This document shows, one piece after another, positions 16,878-25,501 of a DNA stretch of 40,238 nucleotides. Below the pieces are notes generated by a model. That model ran no database searches and was not told where the DNA came from. It worked only from the letters and a program-made list of their open reading frames with translations. Numbering within the stretch: the first letter of the stretch is position 1; every line of letters begins with the position of its first letter. The stretch covers positions 1-40,238 of the forward strand of contig JAOTTW010000006.1 of assembly GCA_029864235.1 (NCBI GenBank), in the 5' to 3' direction. The DNA is from Candidatus Nitrosopumilus sp. Its GTDB lineage: Archaea > Thermoproteota > Nitrososphaeria > Nitrososphaerales > Nitrosopumilaceae. Position numbers and translations under genes: made by a program.

Positions 16878-17429
16878 TTAGATTGTGTTGAAATATTTCC
16901 AACCATAAAAAGCACCTATTGTTGCAATAACAAACAACATTGGCTTCCATGCAAATACTGGAATACTTGGGGTTGCAAGCTTTACTTTGTAATTATCCAA
17001 AATTGCATGTACATCTTTTTTGATTCTGTCATGCCATATCTTGTAATCAACTTGATATTTTTTTAGAATCTCTTCTACTTCATAAACAACGGGTGTTCTT
17101 TGTGAAAAAAGATGTTGAAGATAATCTCTTGATACCTCTACTTCAGCATGAATTCCAATCAATCCTTTCTTGAGATCTACCATCCTAACGTGCATTTCCC
17201 ATGGCTTCTTTAGTTTAAGATTCAAACCATTTCCTATTTGATCTGGTTGCTTATGTTCAAATTTCACTTTGGTAAATCCCTCGGTTGTAAAAATTTTTAT
17301 TAGTTCATCAAAACTCTTCTTTACAACTATATGCAATTGCTCGACTCCTTCTTTACTGTCTACATCAATTTTGTGCTTTATTCCATCAAAAAATGAAATT
17401 GTCTTTGGGTATGTAGTGAGATATTCCAT
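16878..17429 (-). CDS. Tail-anchored protein of unknown function
   Basis: A 183-residue protein with a soluble, mixed alpha/beta body and a single hydrophobic segment at the extreme C-terminus (about residues 162-178, WKPMLFVIATIGAFYGWKYF). This suggests a tail anchor with the bulk in the cytoplasm. No recognised domain is present. A TATA-like CTTTAAATAG on the - strand (17460-17451) lies about 26 nt upstream of the ATG. Confidence 0.7.
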   Translation of the reverse strand: MEYLTTYPKTISFFDGIKHKIDVDSKEGVEQLHIVVKKSFDELIKIFTTEGFTKVKFEHKQPDQIGNGLNLKLKKPWEMHVRMVDLKKGLIGIHAEVEVSRDYLQHLFSQRTPVVYEVEEILKKYQVDYKIWHDRIKKDVHAILDNYKVKLATPSIPVFAWKPMLFVIATIGAFYGWKYFNTI

Positions 17430-17450
17430 TATTGTGAGAATAAAATAGCT

Positions 17451-17460
17451 CTATTTAAAG
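17451..17460 (-). promoter_or_regulatory. TATA box for the tail-anchored protein gene
   Basis: CTTTAAATAG on the - strand is centred about 26 nt before the ATG at 17429. Confidence 0.5.
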
Positions 17461-17477
17461 CAGAACAAAAATCCCTG

Positions 17478-18254
17478 CTAATTACCAAACTTATTTTTCA
17501 GACCTCTAACATATACACACTGATCTGGTGAAATTGTCATTTCATTTGGATTGATCTTTCTATCAGTAAGTCTTGCTCCTGAGTCCCTAACAATTGCAAA
17601 TGGTTTTAATTCTGCACCCTCGCCCATTTTGTGATTGGCAATTGTTGCAATATTGTCAACTACTGCTTGAAATGTCACTTTAAGGAGGTTCCCATCAAGA
17701 TCTCTTTTTGCTCTCATATCCAAAACTGGTTCAATTCCTGCACATGCAACAGCAATACCTGATGTTCCAACACGAACTGGCATTAATCTACTATCTACTA
17801 GAATTACTCCTACATGAATTAGAAATTTTAAGAAAACCTTTCTACGAATTTGCTCAGCAATAAGATATGGATCTTTTGGATAAAGAATTATTTTTCCCAT
17901 TTTAGTATTGGATTTATCAATCCCAGCATTTGGTGCCATAATGTTGTCTGCTGATGTTATGACAAAACCAGAAATCCCGCCAAAGATTTTATCTGATTCT
18001 CTTATGATAATTTCTGCAATTTCTGATTTTAATTGAAATTTCTCTGCCACTTTGATTCCTTTTTTTGATACCTTAATTGTATCAAGATCTATAATTCTAC
18101 CCTGGGAATTTGAAATATACTTTGTTGAAATTACAATAATGTCCTTATCTACAAGTTTTTCATTATTTTTCTTTAATGTATCTAACAATGTCTCAAATAC
18201 ATCGAATTGAACTATTTTTCTTTCAGCTAATAGAGGTAATACTGTTAGTGGCAT
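17478..18254 (-). CDS. cofE: Coenzyme F420:L-glutamate ligase
   Basis: CofE adds the gamma-linked glutamates to F420-0 in F420 biosynthesis, a GTP-dependent reaction. The 258-residue protein is the usual archaeal length, without the nitroreductase-like C-terminal domain of the mycobacterial FbiB fusion. Characteristic stretches are DIIVISTKYISNSQGR, TSADNIMAPNAGIDKSN, GVILVDSRLMPVRVGTSGIA and NHKMGEGAELKPFAIVRDS. ATG at 18254 is used. The gene is divergent from the leuC-type gene. No other F420 genes are seen nearby. Confidence 0.92.
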   Translation of the reverse strand: MPLTVLPLLAERKIVQFDVFETLLDTLKKNNEKLVDKDIIVISTKYISNSQGRIIDLDTIKVSKKGIKVAEKFQLKSEIAEIIIRESDKIFGGISGFVITSADNIMAPNAGIDKSNTKMGKIILYPKDPYLIAEQIRRKVFLKFLIHVGVILVDSRLMPVRVGTSGIAVACAGIEPVLDMRAKRDLDGNLLKVTFQAVVDNIATIANHKMGEGAELKPFAIVRDSGARLTDRKINPNEMTISPDQCVYVRGLKNKFGN

Positions 18255-18295
18255 ACTATTTAGTTATGTTATTTCTTTTTTATTGTTCTGAAAAG

Positions 18296-18303
18296 CTTTT
18301 AAT
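18296..18303 (+). promoter_or_regulatory. TATA box for the isomerase operon
   Basis: The sequence cttttaat is centred about 27 nt upstream of ATG 18327, supporting that codon over the TTG at 18321 and predicting a leaderless mRNA. Confidence 0.5.
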
Positions 18304-18326
18304 CTCTTAAAGAAGGATTTTTGAAC

Positions 18327-19598
18327 ATGAATATTGTTGAGAAGATACTTGCACGTGCATCAGGTAGGAATAACGTCTATCCTGATGATGTAGTATTTGC
18401 AAATGTTGACAAAGTAATGGTTCATGATGTTTCTGGTCCAGGTGTTCTTAAAGTATTTGACAAATTAAAGAAACAAGGGTTTGATATTGAAAAATTATGG
18501 GATTCCTCAAAGGTTTGGGTAGCTGAAGATCATTTTGTTCCTTCCGCTGACAAAATTTCTGCTGAAAATATCGTAAAATTATCTAATTTTACAAAAAAGT
18601 ATGGAATTGCAAAACATTTCAAGTATGGTATGGGTCAATATGGAATTTGTCATACATTATCTCATGAGGAAGCATTGGTCATGCCTGGCGATGTTTATGT
18701 TGGTGGTGATTCTCACACCAATACTACTGGAGCATTAGGAGCATTTGCATGTGGATTAGGTCATACTGATGTTGCATATGTTTTACTTAATGGAAAGATT
18801 TGGTTCAAAGTTCCTGAAACAATCTACTTCAAACTAAATGGAAAACTTCCAGATCATGTGATGGCCAAGGATTTCATTTTAAAAATAATTGGTGATATTG
18901 GAACTGATGGAGGAAATTATAAAACAATGCAATTTGGAGGATCAGGAATTGATGCTATGTCGGTTGAAAGTAGATTGACATTATGTAACATGACAACTGA
19001 AGCAGGAGCTAAAAATGGAATTGTTGAGCCTGATCAAAAAGTTGTAGATTATCTTACAAGTAGAGGAGCCATTAATGTTTCTCTGATTAAAGGAAATCAT
19101 GATGCAGAGTATGCACAAATTATTGAATACGAGGGCTCTGAAATGGAGCCTCTTGTTGCAAAACCTTTTTCTCCTGAAAATATTGCAATAGTAAGAGAAG
19201 CGCCTTCAATTGAACTTGACAAATCATACATTGGATCTTGCACTGGTGCAAAATATGAAGACTTGGAAGCTGCAGCAAAAATTCTTAAGGGTAAAAAAGT
19301 AAAGATTAGAACTGAAGTTTTACCTGCATCGATTTCAATTTACAAACGTGCTATGGAAAACGGATTACTGAAAATTTTCTTAGATGCTGGAGTTACTGTA
19401 GGTCCTCCAACATGTGGTGCATGTTGTGGTGCACATATGGGAGTGTTGGCAAAAGATGAAATTTGTATCAGTACTACAAATAGAAACTTTCCAGGACGTA
19501 TGGGTCACGTTGAATCTCAAACATATCTTTCATCTCCACTTGTAGCAGCAGCCTCTGCAATAACTGGCAAAATCACCGATCCGAGGGACTTGAATTGA
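18327..19598 (+). CDS. leuC: Aconitase-family hydratase large subunit, archaeal LeuC/HacA type
   Basis: Large subunit of a 3-isopropylmalate dehydratase (leucine) or homoaconitase (lysine/2-oxoadipate) of the archaeal two-subunit type. The protein is about 423 residues, matching the archaeal form. Fe-S cysteines lie in GSCTGAKYEDL and CGACCGAHMG; GDSHTNTTGALGAF and STTNRNFPGRMGH are also present. ATG 18327 is chosen from the TATA spacing. It overlaps the small-subunit gene by 4 nt. A second, bacterial-type pair follows directly, so the two sets may divide leucine and lysine (AAA pathway) work. Confidence 0.85.
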   Translation: MNIVEKILARASGRNNVYPDDVVFANVDKVMVHDVSGPGVLKVFDKLKKQGFDIEKLWDSSKVWVAEDHFVPSADKISAENIVKLSNFTKKYGIAKHFKYGMGQYGICHTLSHEEALVMPGDVYVGGDSHTNTTGALGAFACGLGHTDVAYVLLNGKIWFKVPETIYFKLNGKLPDHVMAKDFILKIIGDIGTDGGNYKTMQFGGSGIDAMSVESRLTLCNMTTEAGAKNGIVEPDQKVVDYLTSRGAINVSLIKGNHDAEYAQIIEYEGSEMEPLVAKPFSPENIAIVREAPSIELDKSYIGSCTGAKYEDLEAAAKILKGKKVKIRTEVLPASISIYKRAMENGLLKIFLDAGVTVGPPTCGACCGAHMGVLAKDEICISTTNRNFPGRMGHVESQTYLSSPLVAAASAITGKITDPRDLN

Positions 19599-20080
19599 AA
19601 GGTAACATTATAAAATATGAGCAAGACAACATTGATACTGATGTCATAATCCCAGGCCAATATTTAAAAATCCATGATTATGCTGAACTTGCAACTCACG
19701 CCATGGAAGGACTGGATCCTGATTTTCATTCCAAGGTGAAAGAAGGTAATTTTATCTTGTCTGGAAAAAATTTTGGATGTGGTTCTTCTCGTGAACATGC
19801 TCCAATTGCATTATCTCACTCAGGAATAAAGGCAGTTTTGGCCTTATCGTTTGCTAGAATTTTTTATAGAAATGCAGTTGATGGTGCATTTTTATTACCA
19901 ATTGAAATTCAGGAGGATGCATATAAGGGAATTTCAGAAGGCGATGAAATTGATATTGATGTTAGTAAAAATGAAATAAAAAATCTAACAAAAAACCATA
20001 CATACAAAATGAAACCCTTTTCAGAAATTATTGGAAAAATCATCGAGGCTGGTGGGCTCTTTAATTACAAACCAGACTAG
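19595..20080 (+). CDS. leuD: Aconitase-family hydratase small subunit, archaeal LeuD/HacB type
   Basis: A 161-residue swivel-domain partner of the preceding large subunit. It carries [40 protein letters not shown] and [18 protein letters not shown]. The residues after QYL (here YLKI) lie in the loop known to influence isopropylmalate versus homoaconitate preference in archaeal homologues; this version fits neither textbook motif that I can recall. The start is TTG 19595, overlapping the large-subunit stop. Confidence 0.85.
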   Translation: MKGNIIKYEQDNIDTDVIIPGQYLKIHDYAELATHAMEGLDPDFHSKVKEGNFILSGKNFGCGSSREHAPIALSHSGIKAVLALSFARIFYRNAVDGAFLLPIEIQEDAYKGISEGDEIDIDVSKNEIKNLTKNHTYKMKPFSEIIGKIIEAGGLFNYKPD

Positions 20081-20088
20081 GATTAAAA

Positions 20089-21504
20089 ATGGGAAAAACG
20101 CTTTTTGAAAAAATTTGGGATGCTCATTTGGTTGTTGAAAAACAATCTAGTCCATCTTTAATCTACATTGATAGACATCTTGTACATGAGGTAACATCAC
20201 CACAGGCATTTGACGGTCTACGAATCAATAATAGAAAAGTTCGAAGACCTGATCTTACTATTGCTACGATGGATCATAATGTTCCAACAACCGACAGAAG
20301 CCTTCCAATTTTAGATCAAACATCGTCAATTCAAATTCAAACACTTGAAAAAAATTGCAAGGATTTTGGAATTCAATTATTTGATATTGCTAGTCCAAAT
20401 CAAGGTATTGTTCATGTAATTGGACCTCAATTAGGAATAACCTTGCCTGGAACTACTATTGTTTGCGGTGATAGTCATACATCGACACATGGTGCATTTG
20501 GTGCACTTGCACTTGGAATAGGAACAAGTGATGTAGAACATGTTTTAGCCTCTCAAACACTTTGGTTGGAAAAACCAAAACCATTTGAAATTAGAGTTGA
20601 GGGAAAACGAAAGAACCCCCATGCAGTGACTGCCAAAGATATCATTTTGTCAATCATCAAAAATATTGGGACTGGAGGTGGTACTGGAACCGTGGTGGAA
20701 TATCGTGGTGAAGGAATTACGGACCTTTCTATGGAAGAGAGAATGACTATTTGTAACATGTCTATTGAGGCTGGGGCTAGAGCAGGATTAATTGCTCCTG
20801 ATGAAAAGACTTTTGATTACCTTAGAAATAGAAAATATACTCCAAAAAATTATGAATCTCTAGTAGATTATTGGCATGAAAATTTAAAAACTGATTCTGA
20901 TGCAAAGTTTGAAAAACAATATTTTTTACAGATTGATAACATTGCACCACAAGTTAGTTGGGGAACAAATCCTGGAATGACTTGTGATGTTACTGACTCA
21001 GTTCCTTCTCCTGATGATTATTCCAATGGTGATCAAAATCAAAAGAAAGGAGCAGAAAAAGCTCTTGAATATATGGATCTAAAACCTGGAACACCAATAA
21101 CTGATATCAAAATTGATAGAGTGTTTATTGGTTCTTGCACAAATGCCAGATTAGAAGATCTTATTGAAGCATCAAAGGTTATCAAGGGAAGAAAAGTTTT
21201 TCCAAGTGTCAGGGCAATGGTTGTACCTGGGTCCCAAATGGTAAAAAGACAAGCAGAAGATATGGGTCTTGATAAAATCTTCACTGATGCTAATTTTGCA
21301 TGGAGAGAAGCTGGATGTAGCATGTGTTTAGGAATGAATCCTGACATTTTATATCCTGGCGAAAGATGTGCTAGTACATCCAATAGGAACTTTGAAGGAA
21401 GACAAGGAACTGGAGGCAGGACACATCTTGTTAGTCCTGTAATGGCAGCAGCTGCTGCAATTGAAGGACATTTTGTTGATGTAAGAGAATTGGAATTAAA
21501 TTAG
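20089..21504 (+). CDS. leuC: 3-isopropylmalate dehydratase large subunit, bacterial type
   Basis: Isomerises 2- and 3-isopropylmalate in leucine synthesis. At 471 residues it has the bacterial LeuC length. It matches the bacterial sequence closely: [69 protein letters not shown] and [14 protein letters not shown]. Fe-S cysteines are in [11 protein letters not shown] and [10 protein letters not shown]. It begins 8 nt after the archaeal-type small subunit. The strong bacterial character suggests acquisition by lateral transfer into an existing archaeal operon. Confidence 0.93.
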   Translation: MGKTLFEKIWDAHLVVEKQSSPSLIYIDRHLVHEVTSPQAFDGLRINNRKVRRPDLTIATMDHNVPTTDRSLPILDQTSSIQIQTLEKNCKDFGIQLFDIASPNQGIVHVIGPQLGITLPGTTIVCGDSHTSTHGAFGALALGIGTSDVEHVLASQTLWLEKPKPFEIRVEGKRKNPHAVTAKDIILSIIKNIGTGGGTGTVVEYRGEGITDLSMEERMTICNMSIEAGARAGLIAPDEKTFDYLRNRKYTPKNYESLVDYWHENLKTDSDAKFEKQYFLQIDNIAPQVSWGTNPGMTCDVTDSVPSPDDYSNGDQNQKKGAEKALEYMDLKPGTPITDIKIDRVFIGSCTNARLEDLIEASKVIKGRKVFPSVRAMVVPGSQMVKRQAEDMGLDKIFTDANFAWREAGCSMCLGMNPDILYPGERCASTSNRNFEGRQGTGGRTHLVSPVMAAAAAIEGHFVDVRELELN

Positions 21505-21505
21505 A

Positions 21506-22090
21506 ATGAAGTCATTTAAAAAAATAAAAACAATTGTTACTCCTCTTGATAAAGTGAATGTAGATACTGATCAAATTGTCCCAAAACAATTTCTCAAACT
21601 AGTCCAAAAGTCTGGATTTGGAAAATTTCTTTTTTATAATTGGAGATTTGATGAAAATGAGAATAAGAAACAAGATTTTGTTTTAAATGATGACAAGTAC
21701 AAAAACTCGAAAATTCTTGTCGCGGGAGATAATTTTGGTTGTGGTTCAAGTCGTGAGCATGCAGTATGGGCATTACAAGATTATGGCTTTTCAGTAATAA
21801 TTGCACCCTCTTTTGCCGATATTTTTTATAGTAATTGTTTCAAAAATGGAATTTTACCAATCAAATTAGATGAAAAAACAATCAAGAAATTACAGCAACA
21901 AACAGATGAGATAGAGATTGATTTGGAAAACCAAACAATAAAAACATCTAATGAAAAAATTCCCTTTGCAATTGACTCTCATAAGAAAAAAGTTCTCCTG
22001 CAAGGTCTAGATGATATTGGACAAACTCTTCAATTTGAAGACAAAATATCTGAATTTGAAAAAAATTCTACAATCCCATCTCTTTTATGA
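21506..22090 (+). CDS. leuD: 3-isopropylmalate dehydratase small subunit, bacterial type
   Basis: A 194-residue bacterial-style LeuD. It has [53 protein letters not shown] and SFADIFYSNCFKNGILPI. It pairs with the 471-residue large subunit 1 nt upstream. Its 3' end overlaps the convergent nucleotidyltransferase gene by 23 nt. Confidence 0.93.
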   Translation: MKSFKKIKTIVTPLDKVNVDTDQIVPKQFLKLVQKSGFGKFLFYNWRFDENENKKQDFVLNDDKYKNSKILVAGDNFGCGSSREHAVWALQDYGFSVIIAPSFADIFYSNCFKNGILPIKLDEKTIKKLQQQTDEIEIDLENQTIKTSNEKIPFAIDSHKKKVLLQGLDDIGQTLQFEDKISEFEKNSTIPSLL

Positions 22091-22796
22091 TCTTTTTCAC
22101 AGTCTTTTCATTTCTCTCTAAAACTAATGGTGATTCTATATCCATCCATTCTTTTTCTTCAATATCATAAGCACTAATCTTTTTTTCCTTTGATAATTGT
22201 TGGAGTATATCAAATGATAAGTTGATTTCTTTTTGATTTCTTTTTGCTTTAATTCTCTTTAAGATGTCTTTTCCTAAAATATAGATTCCCAGACATTCTG
22301 CTATTTTCAATTTCATTTTTGGTTTTTCTTTGAATTCTGTAACTATTCCATCCTCAACAATTGCAAAACCTGTTTCTTCTTTTCTTCTGGTTCTAGTTGC
22401 AATACATGCAGTGCTCTTTTTCTCTCTAAAAAAATCTCTCATCTTTTTAAGATTTATTGCACACAAATTATCTACAAACCATAAAACAAACTCTGATTCA
22501 TCTTTGAGTTTTTCTTCAATATGTAACAGATCTCCACCTGTTCCACTTTGTGAGTCTTGAACAAATGTGATATTTTTTACGTTGTTTAGATTGTCATAAT
22601 AATTTTTAATTTGGCCCCCAAGTCCTTCATAATCTGAAATAATGATAATCTCTTTGATGAACCTAAATGTATTCAAGTAATTTACAATATATTCAATCAA
22701 TGGTTTTCCATTAATTGGAGTCATAGCCTTTGGAAAAAACTCTGTATACGGCCTACCTCTAGTTCCTTTACCACCAGCTAAAATTATGGCCTTCAA
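22068..22796 (-). CDS. Sugar-phosphate nucleotidyltransferase family protein
   Basis: A 242-residue GT-A-fold nucleotidyltransferase that would join an NTP and a sugar-1-phosphate or similar substrate. The N-terminus holds IILAGGKGTRGRPYT and the lysine motif FFPKAMTPINGKPLIEYI; the family usually has GTRLRPLT, so the G and Y are departures. QDSQSGTGGDLLHIEE and a WFVDN metal-type Asp follow. No hexapeptide-repeat domain is attached. It sits 3 nt after rps9 and is likely the last gene of the rpo3-ribosomal transcript. Substrate unknown. Confidence 0.82.
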   Translation of the reverse strand: MKAIILAGGKGTRGRPYTEFFPKAMTPINGKPLIEYIVNYLNTFRFIKEIIIISDYEGLGGQIKNYYDNLNNVKNITFVQDSQSGTGGDLLHIEEKLKDESEFVLWFVDNLCAINLKKMRDFFREKKSTACIATRTRRKEETGFAIVEDGIVTEFKEKPKMKLKIAECLGIYILGKDILKRIKAKRNQKEINLSFDILQQLSKEKKISAYDIEEKEWMDIESPLVLERNEKTVKKIIKEMGL

Positions 22797-22799
22797 AGT

Positions 22800-23249
22800 C
22801 TAACGGTATGACTTTTGTTTTCTTCTTCTGGCTCCAGGCCCGCCAAATTTCTTTGGTTCTTTTCTCCTAGCATCTCCGCTAATCAGATATTTATCATATT
22901 CAGAAATTCGTTGTCTGAGATCTTCTCTGATAGATTTTGACAGTGGGTGATCTTTTGGATCTTTTTTGGATTTAGTCCATCCAGTTAATGCTCTTGAAAT
23001 TGCAGTTGCTGTTGCACTTGCCTGTCCCATGTAACCTCCACCTCTTACCCTAACAGAAATGTCAATTTTATCTCTCAAATCTCCTGTGATTTCTAAAGGT
23101 GCAAGCATGACTTCTCTTGCCGTCTCTTGAGGAATCATTTCTACTGGAACATTATTGATTCTAACTTTTCCCTGTCCTTTTGTAATGTATACATGTGCAC
23201 TAGATGTTTTTCTAGTTGCAAAATAGATTTCAGTTTTTGGAGTTGTCAT
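22800..23249 (-). CDS. rps9: Small ribosomal subunit protein uS9
   Basis: The 149-residue protein has the uS9 core (ATRKTSSAHVYITKGQGKVRINN, RVRGGGYMGQASATATAISRAL). It ends in the conserved basic tail (GPGARRRKQKSYR), which reaches the P-site tRNA. It overlaps rpl13 by 4 nt (ATGA) and precedes the nucleotidyltransferase by 3 nt. Confidence 0.96.
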   Translation of the reverse strand: MTTPKTEIYFATRKTSSAHVYITKGQGKVRINNVPVEMIPQETAREVMLAPLEITGDLRDKIDISVRVRGGGYMGQASATATAISRALTGWTKSKKDPKDHPLSKSIREDLRQRISEYDKYLISGDARRKEPKKFGGPGARRRKQKSYR

Positions 23250-23707
23250 TCAGTCCACCCTATTGTCTTTCCAAGTTCACCCATGGTTGTATAGTTTGAT
23301 GCAGATCTTTTAATCTTAGCTTTTTCAAATTGAATCTTTTCAAATGGACTCAATTCTTTTGGGGAACCAATATAGGTTCTAAGTTTTTTGTGTGCAGTTA
23401 ATCCTGATGACTTCTTTCTTGGTAACATTCCTCTAATCATTCTTTTCATGATTGTGTCTGGTCTTCTAGGATGAAATGGACCATGTTTTGGATTAATGAT
23501 ACTTGAAATCTCTAAAAAATCTCTGTATTCTTTAATAATATTGGAGCGTGTTCCACTAATCATAATTTTTTCACAATTTACAATTGATACTCTGTTTCCT
23601 TTTAACAATAACTTGGCAACATTTGATGATAATCTTCCAGCAATGTGGCCTGTAGCATCGACGACAATCGGACGATCTGTTACAATTGTATCTTCTTGAC
23701 TAACCAA
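23246..23707 (-). CDS. rpl13: Large ribosomal subunit protein uL13
   Basis: The 153-residue protein shows VVDATGHIAGRLSSNVAKLLLKGNRVSIVNCEK, HPRRPDTIMKRMIRGMLPRKK and a C-terminal helix. The start appears to be TTG at 23707, giving an 8-nt overlap with rpl18e. The order rpo3-rpl18e-rpl13-rps9 is the classic archaeal cluster. Confidence 0.95.
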   Translation of the reverse strand: MVSQEDTIVTDRPIVVDATGHIAGRLSSNVAKLLLKGNRVSIVNCEKIMISGTRSNIIKEYRDFLEISSIINPKHGPFHPRRPDTIMKRMIRGMLPRKKSSGLTAHKKLRTYIGSPKELSPFEKIQFEKAKIKRSASNYTTMGELGKTIGWTE

Positions 23708-24047
23708 GTAGTTTCACTCCTTTTCCAGTTGGATTATTTTCTATTAATTCTAAATAACTAATAATTCTTCCACCATTTTCAATAATCTTTGTTGCAGCAG
23801 AATTTGAAATAGAAAACGAACAAAGTGTAATTTTATGAGGGATGTTTCCCGTTCCTAAGACTTTACCTGGAAAGACCACTGTTTCGTTTTCTTTTGTTAA
23901 CTGACCAATTCTATACAAATTGATATCTCTCCTAGCAACTGATGGTTTTAGTATGTATTCAGACAATTTTGCCCAAATTGGAGCATCATTCTTGACTGAT
24001 GCCCTCTTTAGATCCTTTGCCATACGTATAACTATTTGATTAGTCAT
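23700..24047 (-). CDS. rpl18e: Large ribosomal subunit protein eL18 (L18e)
   Basis: A 115-residue archaeal/eukaryotic-specific ribosomal protein. It has the L18e/L15-like fold pattern: PIWAKLSEYILKPSVARRDINLYRI, VVFPGKVLGTGNIPHKITL, FSISNSAATKI and a C-terminal NPTGKGVKLLG. It lies 43 nt downstream of rpo3. Confidence 0.95.
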   Translation of the reverse strand: MTNQIVIRMAKDLKRASVKNDAPIWAKLSEYILKPSVARRDINLYRIGQLTKENETVVFPGKVLGTGNIPHKITLCSFSISNSAATKIIENGGRIISYLELIENNPTGKGVKLLG

Positions 24048-24090
24048 GTGAATAATGCGTTTTAAAACCCAAATATAATGTCTATGCTTC

Positions 24091-24753
24091 TTATTCTAAA
24101 TTACCGATGATATCTTTGAATTCAACCAATCTTTTGTTGACTTCCTCTACACCTGCAAGGATAATTTCCTCTGGTTTAAGTGATCCTGTGGATTCTACAG
24201 TGAGAATTCTTTCATCTTCATTATTAGTTTCAGTTAGAACTGAAATGTTTGATGAATTCCATTTTGCATGTTCAGTTCCACGGCCTAGTCGTGCATAGCA
24301 TTCCACTTTCACTCTTTGTCCTGTAGCTAATTGTACAATGGGAATTTTATCTGAAATTGGTTTAATCAGATCATTTTCTGATATCAACTCATTAGATAGA
24401 ATTGTCCTTGTTATATCAGAATCACCAGAATCCAATACTAACATGACTTTACAGTTTGAGCAACCAGTTTCACTTTTACAATCACACTCTGTTGGCTCGT
24501 TAAATCTTGTTAGGTCAGTCTTTAGTGGAATCAATCCTAGTCTATGTGCCAAACCTTCATCTGGTATTACTGATGAATTCTCTAATATGTCAACAGTATC
24601 TATGGCAAATATAGGAACACCATTGAGACAGATACGCCTAAGTGCATTTGAGTATTGTAATGGAACTCCTTTAAGTTTTACCGACATTTTTTTATCACCT
24701 TTGCTAATAATCTCTAATGAAGACAAATCTTGATGGAAATCTTCAAAGTCCAC
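24091..24753 (-). CDS. rpoD: DNA-directed RNA polymerase subunit Rpo3 (subunit D)
   Basis: Homologue of bacterial alpha and eukaryotic Rpb3, which with Rpo11 nucleates polymerase assembly. The 220-residue chain has VPLQYSNALRRICLNGVPIFAIDTV, DEGLAHRLGLIPLKTD and a C-terminal dimerisation helix. Cysteines C90, C92, C98 and C101 form a compact CxCx5Cx2C loop at the place of the Rpb3 zinc loop. It is shorter than crenarchaeal Rpo3 and seems to lack the ferredoxin-like Fe-S domain. GTG 24753 is the likely start. It leads the rpl18e-rpl13-rps9 operon. Confidence 0.94.
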   Translation of the reverse strand: MDFEDFHQDLSSLEIISKGDKKMSVKLKGVPLQYSNALRRICLNGVPIFAIDTVDILENSSVIPDEGLAHRLGLIPLKTDLTRFNEPTECDCKSETGCSNCKVMLVLDSGDSDITRTILSNELISENDLIKPISDKIPIVQLATGQRVKVECYARLGRGTEHAKWNSSNISVLTETNNEDERILTVESTGSLKPEEIILAGVEEVNKRLVEFKDIIGNLE

Positions 24754-24780
24754 ATAAAAATCTAGCTAGATTCACGTATA

Positions 24781-24788
24781 GATAAATA
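24781..24788 (+). promoter_or_regulatory. TATA box for the SBDS-exosome operon
   Basis: The sequence gataaata is centred about 30 nt before the SBDS ATG at 24815, inside the 61-bp divergent gap to rpo3. Confidence 0.45.
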
Positions 24789-24814
24789 CCAAATTGTGAT
24801 AGATTATTTCAGAA

Positions 24815-25501
24815 ATGGCCGATGTAACTGTTGTAAAATATTCTTTTGAAGGAGAAAAATTTGAGATTTTGGTAAAGCCCGATCCTGCACTGGAATATAA
24901 ACTTGGAAAGAAAAAGGATATCTCATCTGTTTTGGTTTCTGATGAGATTTACACTGATTCAAGTAAAGGTACAAAACCCTCTACTGAAAAACTTCTCAAA
25001 GCTTTCAAAACTGAGGATGAAACAGAAATTGCTCAAAAGATTCTTGAAAAGGGTGATCTAAATTTAACAACTGAACAGAGACGTAAAATGACTGAAGAAA
25101 AGAAAAAGCAAATTGTTGAATTTATTGTCAAGACATACGTTGATCCTAGAACACATTTACCTCATCCTCCATTAAGAGTAGAACAAGCTATGAAGGATGC
25201 ACGAGTTTCAGTAGACCCTCAAAAATCAGTAGATGAACAGATTAAAGATATAGCTGAAAAACTTCGCTCTGTAATTCCACTGAAATCTGAAAATCTCTCA
25301 CTTGAAATTGTTGTTCCTGCACAATATGCCTCACAATCATATGCTGTTCTAAAATCAATTGGTTCTCTTAAGAAAGAAGAATGGCAAAATAATGGTTCAC
25401 TAAAAGCAATACTTGAAATACCCGCTGCAGCAAGGCCAAACGTGATTGATAGATTAGGTTCTATTACCAAAGGATCTGCTACAGTAGAGGTAATGAAATA
25501 A
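24815..25501 (+). CDS. Ribosome maturation protein SBDS/Sdo1 homologue
   Basis: SBDS helps release the anti-association factor aIF6 from the large subunit together with an EF-2-like GTPase. The 228-residue protein shows the N-terminal FYSH domain (VVKYSFEGEKFEILVKPDPALEYK), the central three-helix region (LTTEQRRKMTEEKKKQIVEFI, TYVDPRTHLPHPPLRVEQAM) and a ferredoxin-like C-terminal domain. It overlaps rrp4 by 1 nt and leads the archaeal exosome superoperon. Confidence 0.95.
   Translation: MADVTVVKYSFEGEKFEILVKPDPALEYKLGKKKDISSVLVSDEIYTDSSKGTKPSTEKLLKAFKTEDETEIAQKILEKGDLNLTTEQRRKMTEEKKKQIVEFIVKTYVDPRTHLPHPPLRVEQAMKDARVSVDPQKSVDEQIKDIAEKLRSVIPLKSENLSLEIVVPAQYASQSYAVLKSIGSLKKEEWQNNGSLKAILEIPAAARPNVIDRLGSITKGSATVEVMK

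Noticed and set aside
24338-24733. 131-codon open frame on the + strand across rpo3
   Set aside because: It is antisense to a clear RNA polymerase subunit gene and has no recognisable protein features.
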